This document shows positions 23,051-36,113 of a stretch of DNA of 64,000 nucleotides, piece by piece; position 1 is the stretch's first letter; each line of letters starts with the position of its first letter. The DNA lies in NCBI GenBank assembly GCA_902806575.1, contig CADCXD010000010.1:682001-746000 (forward strand), read 5' to 3'. This DNA comes from Jackrogersella multiformis. Taxonomy: Eukaryota > Ascomycota > Sordariomycetes > Xylariales > Hypoxylaceae. A program made the position numbers and the translations under genes. Under the pieces are notes generated by a model. It was not told the origin of the DNA. It did no database searches and saw only the letters and a program-made list of their open reading frames with translations.

Positions 23051-25149
23051 GGTGACTGGAATGAACTTATGCTTGACGCCTTGACACTTCGATCCTTACC
23101 TAGACGTGCCGCGGGAGACTATTAAAGACTATGTGCATATTAGTAGGCCTAGTAGCTGGAAAGGCGTGGGTGACATCTGGTTTTATAGCTACGGAAATCC
23201 TTTGTTTGCGTTGCAATGTACGGATATGTTTCCGGAGCGTTGAGTCGAGTTGAGCATGCCCCCCTGACAGATGATCCTTGCCATACCTACTACCATCCTA
23301 CGAACGGTAAGACCTGGGTCACTTAGCGGATCACGACATCTCGCGATTCCCGTACAGGAAGATTCGGTAGTCATGGGTAAGCGTTTTATTGCATTAACTA
23401 TGTGCTTTCAGCTCGTCTTAGAGACGCATCAATCACCGCGGATTGACGCCAGCTATTTAGGCCTTGCCGATCCGTGCATCATTAGGTTGCGTTTAGTAGG
23501 TAATCCATACGTATTACGACACTGCGACGTAAGGGATTTCTCGGTCAGTTACGAGAAAAGTATTCAACTTTTTCAAAACAAGAATAAAAATAAAAATAGA
23601 AGTGGAAATAAAAAGGAAAAACTTGTTCGTATCTAATGTGCCTACATATACTGACAGACTGATACATTACTAGGTAGTATTTAGAAATGTGACAGAATGA
23701 CCCTTACAGTTGCCATTACCTCATCTCAAGATTATTGGATTTTATTAACAGCAAAATGATAGGGTTTAATTCTGGGCAAGGATCGTCACCATTATTGTTT
23801 CCAGTTACTTGAGCTGCCGTTGTTCCCGCATCTCGTAAACCTCCAAGGATTTTCCTTTCTGCCTCTTTCCCCTTAAGATCGGGTACGCAGGTACTTACAT
23901 AGGTAGTACACACTTAGGTAGACAGGTACGATGCCCAATTTATAGGCTACTTAAGCACCTAATCCGGCAATAGTAAAAAAAAACCAGCGGGTCCAGCCGT
24001 CTTGGCAACCTAAATCCAATAGCCCTGGAACACTTTAAAAACATCCATTCCACCAATAAAAGGTCCCTATTCCGTCTACTGCTTAGCTTCGCATCGCTAA
24101 TATCTGTAATCTGCGGTATCCGAGACCTCGAATACTGCTGACCGAGCCATGCGGCAAATCCGATCAACTGACGGCTAACAGCAGCGGAATTTCTGAACCT
24201 GACGTCCCAAAACGAATGCCCGGTTTCTTCTAGGTTAGCTGAGTGTGGATATATAAGGATAATGTATAAGGATAGTACATAATAGTTAGTTGTATGCACC
24301 TAGCCGCTGTTAATGCTACCTATTTTGGTAGGTACCTAGCCTATCCATGCATGTATCTATCTACAAGGGCCCTAGGCATCCTTCGCCCGAGAAGGGCAGG
24401 TAACGACTTCGCAGCAAATAGTAGGATTGCATTGCACAATACCTACCTAGCCTAGCCCAAGTACCTATTACCTAACGAGATTCACTATTTACAAGTATTT
24501 CAATAATATTGAAGTTCACAGCTATCTAAATACTCTAAATCCATGTCACGTGATCCCGGCTTACAGTAGGTATTGTACAACGACACAACAACGCTATTAG
24601 AGCGGCCTAGGTACTAATACGGAGATTCGATGACTAAGCCATTAAACTCCATCTCTACCCTCCTATATTGTCCATACCGCATGATAAGTTAGTGGTCCCT
24701 GTATTATAGGTATCTAGGTACTAAACAATAATTATGAAGCCTCTAGAGCTTGTGCTGCTATGTTTTGCTACCTGTCATTGATTTTTTTTTGTCGGAAGTC
24801 GACTCAGGTGAACGGGAATACCTTCATACCAGGATTAAATAGCACTGACCTAGGAGTAGCTAAGCAGTCGTCTTTCGATTATTAAACAGATCCTAAGATA
24901 TCTATATCTTAATGCTTCAAATGATATCTACCTAGGTAGGCACCAAAAAAGAGGTGAATAATTATATTCATATCGTAAGTCATATTCCGAAACTTATGTG
25001 ACCTTCGAGATAGCTAGTATTGGAGTCGTAGATAGGAGGTTTAATTCTTGCCTTTGCATTATGCTTATGTTAAATGTGCATGATGGTTTAACAAAAGAAA
25101 GGAAAATTGCCTTGGTATAATACAAATATTTAACCTATGTGGTAAGGAG
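23051..25149. other. Intergenic, no supported gene
   Basis: This is the upstream region of the flavoprotein gene plus about 2 kb of AT-leaning DNA. Several short frames are present (23271-23636 plus, 23940-24299 minus) without motifs or splice support. CCTAGGTA-type repeats are scattered, with exact TACCTAGGTA at 24929-24938. Confidence 0.4.
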
Positions 25150-25504
25150 GATTGAGGAAATAAAAAAGGTATGGGAGTGAAAAAAAGGAAAGAAAAATAA
25201 TCAGGAGAGAGGGAGTGAATAAAATAAAAAAGGCAAAAAATTTGGTCTCCCACCCGCCTTGTCCAGCATTCACTAAGGTCTCCAAGACTGAGAGGAGAAA
25301 TTGATCGAAGGCGCCATATGCCAACATTTCTCAATCCATGAGAGTCCACTCCCGAGTTATGTAGGGGCACCCCGTCGAGTAAGGTGCAGCCTTGAAAAAC
25401 CCCAGAGAAGTCTGGACAACCGAGGACTCGAACCCAAACCCACAAGAGTCCTCGGAGGGGAATCACCCCCAGTGCTAGCCCCCGACCACTGAGCCAGCTT
25501 CCTC
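25150..25504 (-). mobile_element. Candidate tRNA-derived SINE
   Basis: Read on the minus strand, the element opens GGAAGCTGGCTCAGTGG (25504 downwards). This contains a near-perfect RNA polymerase III A box, TGGCTCAGTGGT (25495-25484). It then carries a perfect B box, GGTTCGAGTCC (25434-25424), about 50 nt further on. Between and around them a 10-bp perfect inverted repeat, CCGAGGACTC/GAGTCCTCGG, would form a stem. A true tRNA fold is not achieved: acceptor and T stems do not pair. A unique body follows, then a T-rich 3' tail with Pol III-type T runs. These are the hallmarks of a tRNA-derived SINE. No clear target-site duplication was found. The antisense ORF here is incidental. Confidence 0.55.
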
Positions 25505-26472
25505 ATTGTTGAACATTCAGGTTTTATTTCACTATATAAGGGCAATTTTCTTAGGGGGTAGAATGGTCAGGCCCGAGTTTCGAGTAGCCAGGTGACGTAC
25601 ACGTCCATGCTTCCTTTACACCTGGCATCACATTGAACATCCCCATCTCTGGAACATGCTGTAGCCCTCCCTACTAACCCTACCATCATTGACGAATTTC
25701 TGCATACCTACCCACCCTTAGGTAGGCAATCATCTACATATAAAAATCAACACCATTCCATATGTAATATAATACTCTACACTACCTAGGTAGGCACGTA
25801 AGGAACATGGAGAATTTAATAGCCAAAACCCGTATTATATATACCTAGGTACGTACCTAGATAAGGAGCTGCCTATGTGAATTTAATTACATTGCGTATA
25901 TCACTTTCATTGGATTACTCACGACCTTGGAACACCTACTGTACCTATCTAAATTCTAACCTACAAACACACCTTGACTGGTCGTGCTCTAATTTGGAAT
26001 ACCAAAAGGTTATGGCTATTACAGTCCTCACGTCTTTTTGTACGTGTATGTGTATGTGTACCTACCTTAGTAGCAATAACAATACCAGTCACAGTAAGAC
26101 CAACTAGTACATTCGTGTGTATATACTCATGTCAGTAGATAAGTAGGTTAAGTATATTATCAGTGTGTCAAACTGTTGTGCTTGTAGGAAAGGTTTATGT
26201 TCAAGATAATCAAGGGTACAGGCTACATGTGTTCGTAGCCAAATTGGACATCAAGAAGTGTACCGCATAAGGGGAAGTGGCAACTGGCAACTGGCAACCA
26301 TACCGTACTGCTCACTTAGTGCTTTTCATAAGAAACTTGAATCGACATGTTCAACTGGATCTCCGTTGAGGTTCAATAAAGATAAAACCTTGAAGCTGGA
26401 TCCGGAGATGAAATACGGTCAAGAAGGTGTCGAATAACCAAATAAAACAAAACTTGAAGAAGTGGCTACCTA
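25505..26472. other. Intergenic, left flank of LTR element 1
   Basis: No gene is supported. Exact TACCTAGGTA copies are at 25783 and 25842. The last five bases (26468-26472, ACCTA) are the left target-site duplication of the retrotransposon. Confidence 0.4.
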
Positions 26473-26785
26473 TGTCATACGGATAGGCTCCACGAAGCAG
26501 AGTATAATTAATATATGCATGCATATTGGTAAATACGAGATATGTTGGAACTTATGAAATAAAGTTATTGGATAAGGTTAATTAAAAGATTTGATTAATA
26601 TATATAAAATTAAATTAATAAGATTAAAAAGGCGTTAACGACGTTAAAGGAGATATTTAAATTATATATATATAGGTTATTACGTTTTATTTTATAAGAA
26701 AAGATAAAAGGTAAGGACTTTAAGATTATAAAAAATTATAATTTAAATTTAAACTATAGTTTTAAGCTTTATTGCCTTTATTATA
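26473..26785 (+). repeat. 5' LTR of element 1
   Basis: This LTR is 313 bp. The first 60-90 bases are little mutated (TGTCATACGGATAGGCTCC start). The inner part is transition-mutated and ends CCTTTATTATA, the decayed form of the 3' LTR end CCCTTGTCACA. Confidence 0.88.
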
Positions 26786-29700
26786 AATAATTTTTTAACT
26801 TTTAAGAAGATTTTATTTTAAGAAAGCACGTGTTTTTCGGAAAAAAGTTAATTCTTTTATTAAATTACCTTATTTTAGCCATTTATAAGTAATTAATTTA
26901 CCTAAAGAAATTTCTTATTAAAATATATTATATTAATATTACTTATTAATTTTATTATTACGTACGTTATTATGGTTATAAAGGAAACTTTATATCTTAT
27001 TATTTTATAAGTATTTAAGTTAAGTATTTATATTTTAATCTTATTATTTATTAATTTATAAGATTTTAAATTATTCTCGTTAAACGATAAATAATCCTCC
27101 GAATCCTTAATAATATTTATTTTATAAAACTTTAAAACTAAAGGTAAGTATAAAGAAAATTGTCGTTTATAAGAACTTATTAAAACTAAATAATGTTTTA
27201 ATACGTAATTTCCTATTAAAATATTTAAAATGGAAAATATATTGCTTCGAGATTTTTCCTTTATTCTTAAATTATTTTAACTTAATAACGATAATATTAT
27301 GATTTTTTATAATCCTTAAAATTATAAAATAATTATGCGAGATACTTTTAATATTAATAATATCGAAATTAGTTTTAATAATCTTTTTATATAGTTTATT
27401 AAGCTTTATTAAAAAATGTATAATAATTATTATATTATTTAAACATTTATTACCACCGTTATAAGTAATTAAATTATTAATAAGAATTAAATTTAAAATT
27501 AATATAATATGGTTTAAACAGTTTATAATACGATAATTTAACTTAACTAAACCGGTATGGTATTAATAAACGAACAAATAACCTACTTTAAATAATAAAT
27601 CTAATAAATTAACTTAAACTTCTTACAATAAGTTTAAAATACGATTACTTAATATATATAAAATAATTAAGCTTAATAAAAAATTATTAATAAGCTTAAA
27701 AAAATGGCTAGCTATTATTAATAAGCTTTTTAAACCTTTTATTAAAATATTAAAAAGTAAAAGGATTTTTAATAAAAAGTAATAAATTAAGTTTATATTA
27801 AAAAATCTTAAATTAACGATCTTTTTATAAGAAAATATATAAACCTTATATATATTAACGTAAAAACTTATCGTTAATTTAATAACTTAAAGGCTTATAC
27901 TTAAGCTGTTTTTAATAAATTTAATACTTAATTAATTTCTAATAAATTAATTAATATTAATTTTGTCTTAAAGAATATCGAAAGGCGTGTTATATTAAAA
28001 ACGCTAATTAAATTAAATCTTTTTAATTAAAAAGATTTAATATACTTTAAAATATTATTTATTAAATACTTTAATTCGAAAGTTTAAATAAGGAACCTTT
28101 TTTTTTTATAATCCCTTTTATAAGCTTAAGTTAAAAGAATAATAAAAAGGGCTTAAGTATAGTTTAATTTTATTAAAGTTAACCTTTTTATATTTAAAGG
28201 TAATAAGGGAGAAATTTCCCTTAAAAAGGCTGCCGGAGTACTTAATAATAACTTAAGCGATTTTAATTTTAATAATTAATCTTGGAATTTTAAATTACTT
28301 AGGAACCTTTTTAAAAGATTATCCCGGGGTAATCTTACGCTTTTATATAATAACGAAAATCTTTTACCTTAGAGTAATAATAACCGATTATTTAAGGCTT
28401 TAAAACGATTAACTCGTCCTTTTTACGTTACGATTATCGTTAATTTAATATAATTTAATAAACCTATCGTTTATAATAGTAAGGATCTCGTAAAGTTTTA
28501 AACTTAGTGGATAAAAGTTAAGGTATACTTGAAAATGTATGCGAAGAGTTTTCTTAAAGATTTTTACCGCATTAATTAAGTTAAATCGTTATTATTTAAA
28601 AAAGTATAATTATAATATTAATAATATAAAAACTAAATTACGTGGTTAAAAGTTTTTAATACTTAAATAATATACGTTATTATCCTTTAAAAGCGTTTTA
28701 TAAATCTTTTAAAAAAGCATTATAATTTAAAAAAAATAAATAAGCTTAAATATTAAAAAGATATTACTTAATATTTTATTAAATTATTAAACCTTAATAA
28801 AGTAATTTAATGGTTTAAAACGACGTTTTAAAATTATATCGTTAAAACCTTTTTTAACGAAATTATTAAATTAATTTATTTTAAATAAAGAGAACTTTTA
28901 AATATAAATAAAAAATTTTTTACCGTTATTTAAAAAGTAAATTAAATATATAAAAATATGCTAATTAATCCCGGTATTTTAGGAAAAAAAAAGCTCGTTT
29001 CGACTTAAAAGCCCTTAAAGTTAGGCTAAATTAACCACGAAAAGGAGAATCGCTCTAATTTAAACTAAGATTAATCCTTAAAAAATAACAATAAACCTAA
29101 AAACGAAAATAAACTAAAATTAGATTAAAAAGATAAGGTTTAATTTAATAATAAAAATGTTTTAAAAAGGATTAATTAAATAAATATAAATTAATAAAAA
29201 AAAGATAAAAAATCTTATTAATATTATAAACGTAATAATTATTAAACCCTTTTTTATTTCGTAAAAAAGAACGTTAATAATAAAGATTTATTATTAAATC
29301 CGGATAAAATCTCTTTCGTAAAATAATCCCGAAATAATAATATTTAGCTTATACCTTTATTATAAAAAAGGGTATAAATAAATATAATCTTATAAAAATT
29401 ATCTTATTCTTAAATTATAAAAATTAAAAATTTTAATTTAGATTTTTAAAAGGCTTTAATATTATATTTTATTAGATTTTATGGTTAAATTAAAGTAAAA
29501 TATGCCGAGCCGTAATAATTAAGAGATTAATTAAAGATAAAATAAAAATTATAAAGAAACTTTACCTAAAATTAATTTTAAGATATAAACTTATTATTAA
29601 TATAATATTATTATATAATGAAAATAAATATTAAGTATAAGCATTACTAAATTCCAAAAACTTAATCTTAATAATATTTTTTTTTAAAATAAGGAAATAG

Positions 29701-32700
29701 AAGTTGTTAATTATTAAAAGATAATATATTCGACCTATATTAGCTTTTAATTTAATTTAAATCTTTTTTATAAAACGTTATTATATTAATTTTTTTATTT
29801 TTTACTACTAAAAAGATTATTTTTCCTAAATTAATTTTAAATTAAGCGCTTTAAATAATAAATATAATATTATTATATTATAATAATAGATAAAAATTTA
29901 TAAACCCGTAAATTTCTTTTTAAACTTTAAAAAAATTAAGTTTAATTTTTCTTATTATTAAAAATATTATATAAGTTTAACCTTACATAATTCGGAAAAG
30001 TTAATTAATATAGCAATAATAAAGAATATTAAAGTAAATAAAACGTTAAGGAATATTCTTAAAGAATTCCGTGAATTTATACACATTATAATTAAAAAAA
30101 TAAGATAACGCCTTCTAAATTATTAATTATAAGATTATTTTATCGATCTTTAAAAAAAAAAAATACCTTTTTAAGAACCTTTTTATATTATAAGTAAAAA
30201 AGAATTTAATATATTTAAATTATAGTTAAATAAAATAATTAATAATAGTTAAATTTAAAAATTAACTTCGTTTTACGTAATATTTATAATATTTATTAAT
30301 AAACTTAATCTTTAAAACCTTTTTAAGTTAATAATTAATTATTAAGGCTTAAATAATATTATTATCCTTATTTGTTATTTTATACCTTTAATATCTAAAT
30401 TATAAGCTTACTTTAAAATTATAAAATGGTTTATTAAAATTAATTTTAAGTTAAGATTTTACTTTATTAAAATTAAAAAAGGAGATAAATAAAAAATAAC
30501 CTTCCGATATAAATATAAACTTTTCGAATACTTAATAATACCCTTTAAATTAATTAATGCTTTAATAATTTTTTAATTAATAATAAATAATATTTTTTAA
30601 AACTTTATTAACTTAGGATTTTTAATATACTTAAATAATCTTTTTATTTACGCAAATATAATAGAAAAATACGATAAGATTATTAAGGAAGTTTTAAAAA
30701 GATTTATAAAATATCACTTAACAATTAATTCATAGAAATGTTTTTAAAAAGTCTAAAAAGTAAACTTCTTTAGTTATATTATTAAAATAAATAACATTTT
30801 AATAACTTAAAATAAAATCGATTACATTAATAATTAAAAAGCCTTTAAATCCTTTAAAAAATCTTAATAATTTATCGGTTTTATAAACTTTTATTAACAA
30901 TTTATAAAAAAGTTCTTAAAAATAATAAAGCTAATTATTAACGTAAATAAAAAAGATAAAAAGGATTAAAAATAAACCGAAAAAATAAATAAATTTTTTA
31001 AAAAATTTAAATATCGATTTATTTAAGCCCTTATTATAATATACTTTAATCTTTTAAGATAAATTTATGTAAAAACCGATACCTCGGATTATATTATTAA
31101 CGCCGTTTTTTTTTAAAAAAATAAATAAGGTAAACTTAAATTTATAACTTATTATTCTCGTAAGTTTATACCGGTAAAAATAAATTATAAAATATATAAT
31201 AAAAAATTATTAATTATAATAAATTCCTTTAATAAATGATATTAATACTTAAAAAGTATAAAATATTAAATTAAAATTTACTTTAATTATTAAAACTTAA
31301 CTTACTTTATAATAATTAAGGTTTTAAATTATTATTAAGCCCGATAAGCGTAAAAATTATTTTTATATTAATTTATTATTAATTACCGACCTAAAAAATA
31401 AAATGATAAGGCCGATATCTTTTTTAAATTATCATAATATCGATTTAAAAAAGAAAAAGCTAAAAACCAGCTTATAAAGTTAATTTTATAAAATAAACAT
31501 TTTTTATATTTTTTAAGAATTTTATTTACCTTTTTAACGGTTATTTTTATTATATTAAACAAATTTTATAACCTTATTATACTTAATTAAGCTCTTGAAT
31601 TTATTAAACAATTAAAGAAAGTAACTATTAATAACTTAAAATACGTTACGTAAGTTAAAAACCCTTTTAAGAACATTATTTTATAAGATAACCTCTTTTA
31701 TTAAAAGAAAAAATTCTAAATATTTATAAAATTTTAAAAAGAAGTTATTTTTATTAAACACGATACCTTTATTATCGGACATATAGGAATAAATAAAACT
31801 TTAAAATTAATTATTTAAAACTTTTAATAATTAAATATTAAGAATATTATCCGGAATTACGTATAAGGTTATTTAAAATGTTAATAAAATAAGATCTTTT
31901 ATCACACTTTATATAAATATTTTTAACCGATAAAATTATATTATAAACCTTAATTAATAATAGTAATAAATTTTATTATTAATTTTCTTTTATCGAATGG
32001 TTATAACTTTATTTAAGTAATAATAAATCTATTTTTTAAAATAATATATTTTATTTTTTTTAAAGTAAGAAAAAAAAAGTTTAACGATTTAATTAAAATC
32101 TTCGTTAAGTAATATTAGAGATTATATAATATATCTTTAAATATTATTTTTAATAAAGATTTTAAGTTTATATCTTATATTTAAAAGAACTTTTTTAAAT
32201 TAGTAGGTATTAAGTTTCGAATAAATATTATATTTTATTTATAAATCGATAAGTAAATAAAACGCCTTAATTAAATTTTAAAAGTTTATTTTAAAGCTTT
32301 TATTAATTATAAAATAAATAATTAAGAAGATTTACTTATAACCGTAAAATTTATTTATAATAATATTATTTTATTATTAATATAATTTACCCCTTTTTAC
32401 GTTAATTATAAATATTATCTAACAATTTATAATTTTTTTATAAATATTTTACGTAATTTTAGAAGTAAATTATATGTATATTAAATAACTTAAGTATATT
32501 AAAACGTATAAAAATATTTAAAATAAAACCGTTAATAAATAAAGGAATAAATTAATAAATAATAAAAGGATATATTAATTTTTAAGGTAAATTAATTCGT
32601 AATATTAAACATAAAAAATATTAAAACTAAACGTTTTATTAAAAAGTTAGATAAGAAGTTTTTAAATTTTTTTAAAGTTTAATAGGTAATTTCTTTTATT

Positions 32701-33079
32701 ATAATAAAACTTATTTTTTTTAAAAAATAGAAAATATATAATTTATTTTATATTTTACTTATTAAATTTTATTGCGTTAATAATTAAAAACTTCTTAACT
32801 TTAATTAAGTTTTACGTAAGGTAGCCTTAATAAAATTTAAAGATTATTAAATGAAATAAGTAATAAACTTTATTAAAAATTAAAGCTAAATAAAATATTT
32901 TATAAAGTAAAAAGGATAATTAATTAAAAGGTATTAAATATAAAAACCTTATAAATATATATTTAACGAAAGAATAAAGGTAGTAATTAAACTGTTTTAT
33001 AATTAATATATCGATAAACTTTACAATTTTATAATTATTTAATATGTTTAAAAACGAGCATTAAAAAAGAAAAAGCTAA

Positions 33080-33392
33080 TATTATACGAATAAACTTTAC
33101 GAAGTAAAATATAATTAATATATATATATATATTAATAAATATAAAATATGTTAAAACTTATGAAATAAAGTTATTAAATAAGGTTAATTAAAAGATTTG
33201 ATTAATATATATAAGATTAAATTAATAGGATTAAGAGGACGTTAACGGCGCTAAAGGAGATATTTAAATTGTATACATATAAGTCATTACGCCTCGCTTT
33301 GCAAAAAGAGATAAAAGGTAAGGATCTTAAGATTATAAAGAATTATAATTCGAATTTGAACTACAGTTCCAAGCCCTATTGCCCTTGTCACA
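33080..33392 (+). repeat. 3' LTR of element 1
   Basis: This LTR is 313 bp and aligns without gaps at its ends to the 5' LTR. Its inner start is mutated (TATTATACGAATAAAC), while its outer 150 or so bases are nearly intact, ending CCCTTGTCACA. The pattern mirrors that of the 5' LTR. Confidence 0.88.
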
Positions 33393-33955
33393 ACCTATTT
33401 TATCGCACATATCAATAGGGCCTGATACTTTAGGTAGTTTAAAATTGTATGCACTTGGTATTTATATGTGTTTACCTAGCATGCCATCGAGTCTCCGAAT
33501 GCCATGAGGATGACTCTAACCTACATAGTAAACACAGACCCCTTGAATGCTGCTCTAGAGTTATCGAGCGCAGCACCGACATTATTTAGATATCACTATT
33601 CTATTCCACCGTCTCGGGTTCGGGACGCATCAATTCTTGATCTTCATGCTTGATTTTCATGTAAAGGGGTTCTTATGTGTCTCTGAACCGAAAATATAGG
33701 TACACAGTTCTGGAAGGCACAAAAAATGAAACGTGATCTCCTGAAAATGCCAGAGTCAAATCCTAACGCCACAGTCATCTGTTCCATCCGAGGAAAATCA
33801 CCTAAGGTGATCATCATAACTGTTGCCAACTCCAAGTGCTATGTAAAAAGATGACATACGTGAAAACTGGGGTATCTTATGAAAGGAGAGAGAGGAAAAG
33901 GAAATCATTATTGCCATCCATTCGTATAGCCCATGTAATTGCCTCCTGGAGCATT
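33393..33955. other. Right flank of element 1
   Basis: It begins with the ACCTA duplication. Normal base composition resumes at once. No gene is seen. It includes the 3' flank of the zinc-finger gene. Confidence 0.4.
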
Positions 33956-36113
33956 CTATGCTGCCGAAGACGGATCATGGGCCGCGGCACCGGTCAGCCG
34001 AAGAATCTGGGCCTTCATTTCCTCCATTTGCTGCATCAGGGCCATGCTCTGCCGGGTATGCCCTTCGACTTTGTTGCGGAGGTCCTGATTCTCTTGCTGC
34101 AGGCGTTTGAATTCCTCGCGAAGATCCGTGTCTGGCTTGCGCTTCTCACCAGTCTTCGCGGCAGGCGCAACGACCTGCAGCGTGGCCATGTTGTCGTCAG
34201 GCTCATCTTCTGGCGACGGTGCCGCAGGAATGGAATTTGCGTCACTCGGGGTATGCACTCTGCGAAGGTGCTCGTTTAGGTTCTCCATCCGTGTGAAGCC
34301 CTTCCCTTCGTGACGCTTGCAGTTGCCGTGCGGGCAGTTTAGGGGATTCCTTGGCCCGCCGTGCTTCCCATGGACTTCGCGCTCGTGCCGTAAGAGCCCG
34401 CCGGAGTACGTAAATCCGGCTAGCTTCTCACATTCCCGAGCCATGCACTTATATGGGCGATCATGCTTGTCCATGTGTTTGCTACCAGAGTAGTCAGCAC
34501 GAGTTGCTCTATGTTCGTAAGACGAAAAGACTGGTTCTTACCTCCACTCGCACTTTCGGAGAAACGTCTTGACCTGATCGGTGCAGGAAGAGACCGTACA
34601 GCAGTATAACCCATCACGATTCTTCGTCTCTGTGCGATCCGGCTTCGGGATGGATCCTAGGCGCGGCGGACGGTTGTCGACTTTCGTCAGACTCTCGGGT
34701 GGAGTGAGAGGCCCAAGCATATTGGACGCGCCCAGGTCGGCACAGTTGGGCGAAGCCGGTACCAGGCCCCCGTTATCCGCGTCGTCGAATGGTATATATT
34801 CGTGCATAGCCGGTATGGGAGAGTAGCGGTTGTCTCTGTCCCCCTCTTGATCATCATCGATACCAGATGGATACGGATCCGACGGCAAGATATCCCGATT
34901 CTCGTATACGACCGACATCCTGAAGCAATAGTCTGGAAGCTCCTTGTTGTACTTCCGAGTAGCGTTGAAGACTTGTAGGAAGTCAAGTCGAATCTTGTCG
35001 TTAAAGCGGTCCTTCTTTGGAAGGGTATATTGGCGACAGACACCAGAGATAGAGCCAGAGGCTTCGACCGGGCGGGTTATCGAGAGTCCGTAGTCAATCT
35101 TTAGATCCTCGAATATCTTCCGTAGAGCTGAGGCGTGAGATGCGACGTGTAATTTTTCTAATGTAAACGAGAGAAGTTAGCAGCCTGAAGGTTGGACTAG
35201 GTAGGTAGGTATCTGTCGCACAATCAATAGCTGAGGGAGCTGAACCACAAGGATGCGCCACAGTTTTTAAAGTAAACTTTAATGCGTCCCGCGTGGATGG
35301 GATCACGCACGGACCAGTATGTGGTAGTGTAAGTTGATGCAATTTGCTAGGGTGAATGCAACTAGCGTATGCATGTATAGGGCGGGATGGACGGATGTTA
35401 TGTAGGGCTTTCGGAGAGAGAAAAAAGGGAGAAAAGTAGTAAAATGCAACATCAACTTACCAGCTTTATCTTTAGCTGGGTATACCTCGACCGCGTATGT
35501 CCAGTTTGGATCGCGCAAGTTAGCTTCGCAAGGCACAGAACAGTCTCGGGAATCTGGTGATTTTATATTAGCATGTCTGCTGTGCTATTCCAGGCAGAAA
35601 TGACTGCTACCCGGCAAGAGGCGGAGTCACGAATAATTAGGCAGGGCTGAAGCATGACTCACCATCAACCACTCGCTGGTTCACCTGATAGACAGGTATA
35701 TGTGATCCCTGTTGCCCATATGATCCCAATGGTTGCGAGAATTCCGAGGGGGTACTAGGTACCGAGAACTCGGACGACTTTGCTGGTATATATGGGCTGG
35801 GGTGCAAGGGGAACAGAGGTACATCTAGCTGCGGCTCTGTGGTAGCCTGTTGTTGACCTTGATATACCCCAGACTGGACCCCAGACTGGACCCCAGGCTG
35901 GACCATGCTCCAGGATCCGACGCCCTCCAACACAGCATACTGTGGTTGGTAGAAGTCTTGCGACGGTGCCTCTCCGTTCATCATCCCCCAGTTATCCATA
36001 CCCGCGTCGAAAAGCTCATCGGGAATCTGATGCGTCGGGTCAAAACCAAGATCCATCTGAAATGTCTCTTGGTCGCCTCCCTGGACTGTGGACCAATTAA
36101 ATTGATTGTCCAT
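33956..36113 (-). CDS. C2H2-type zinc-finger transcription regulator (561 aa, 4 exons)
   Basis: Exons (minus) are 36113-35663, 35553-35461, 35157-34542 and 34481-33956, with exact frame closure (562 codons including TAG). The N-terminal 150 residues are Gln/Pro/Gly-rich and resemble an activation domain, with a short triplicated VQSGV-type repeat. The middle has a conserved-looking block (about 185-260) with no named domain. The zinc-finger region (about 365-450) contains atypical C-x4-C...H-x3/4-H units: CCTVSSC...HMDKH, CMAREC...HEREVH, and CPHGNC...HLRRVH. A glutamine-rich coiled coil follows (about 505-545, leucine/glutamine heptads) and may dimerise. Nuclear DNA binding is expected. Targets are unknown. 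The finger spacing, with long inter-His/Cys linkers, resembles fungal C2H2 regulators in which the third finger is extended. Confidence 0.87.

Larger units (their letters stand above)
26473..33392 (+). mobile_element. Ty3/Gypsy-type LTR retrotransposon, copy 1 (RIP-degraded, 6920 bp)
   Basis: The element is bounded by 313-bp LTRs (26473-26785 and 33080-33392) beginning TGTCATACGG and ending TTGTCACA where intact. It is flanked by a perfect 5-bp duplication ACCTA (26468-26472, 33393-33397). The interior is overwhelmingly A and T and has no usable frame, but decayed landmarks remain in order. A CCHC knuckle spacing is seen at 29216-29257 (C-x2-C-x4-H-x4-C after allowing transitions). The reverse-transcriptase YxDD site is at 30628-30639 (now YLNN). 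An integrase His-rich HHCC start lies at 31759-31788 (HDTFIIGHIG). Reverse transcriptase before integrase indicates Ty3/Gypsy order. A purine-rich tract lies just before the 3' LTR. Remaining cytosines are mostly in CpG, as expected when RIP targets CpA. The element is non-autonomous and dead. Confidence 0.92.

Noticed and set aside
23271..23636. 121-codon plus-strand frame
   Set aside because: Ends in an Asn/Lys low-complexity run from AAT/AAA-rich DNA; no domain or splice support.
26786..33079. Search for intact retroelement genes or a CRISPR-like array in the AT-rich blocks
   Set aside because: Stops are dense in every frame, and apparent repeats are simple TTAA/TATA composition effects of A/T conversion.
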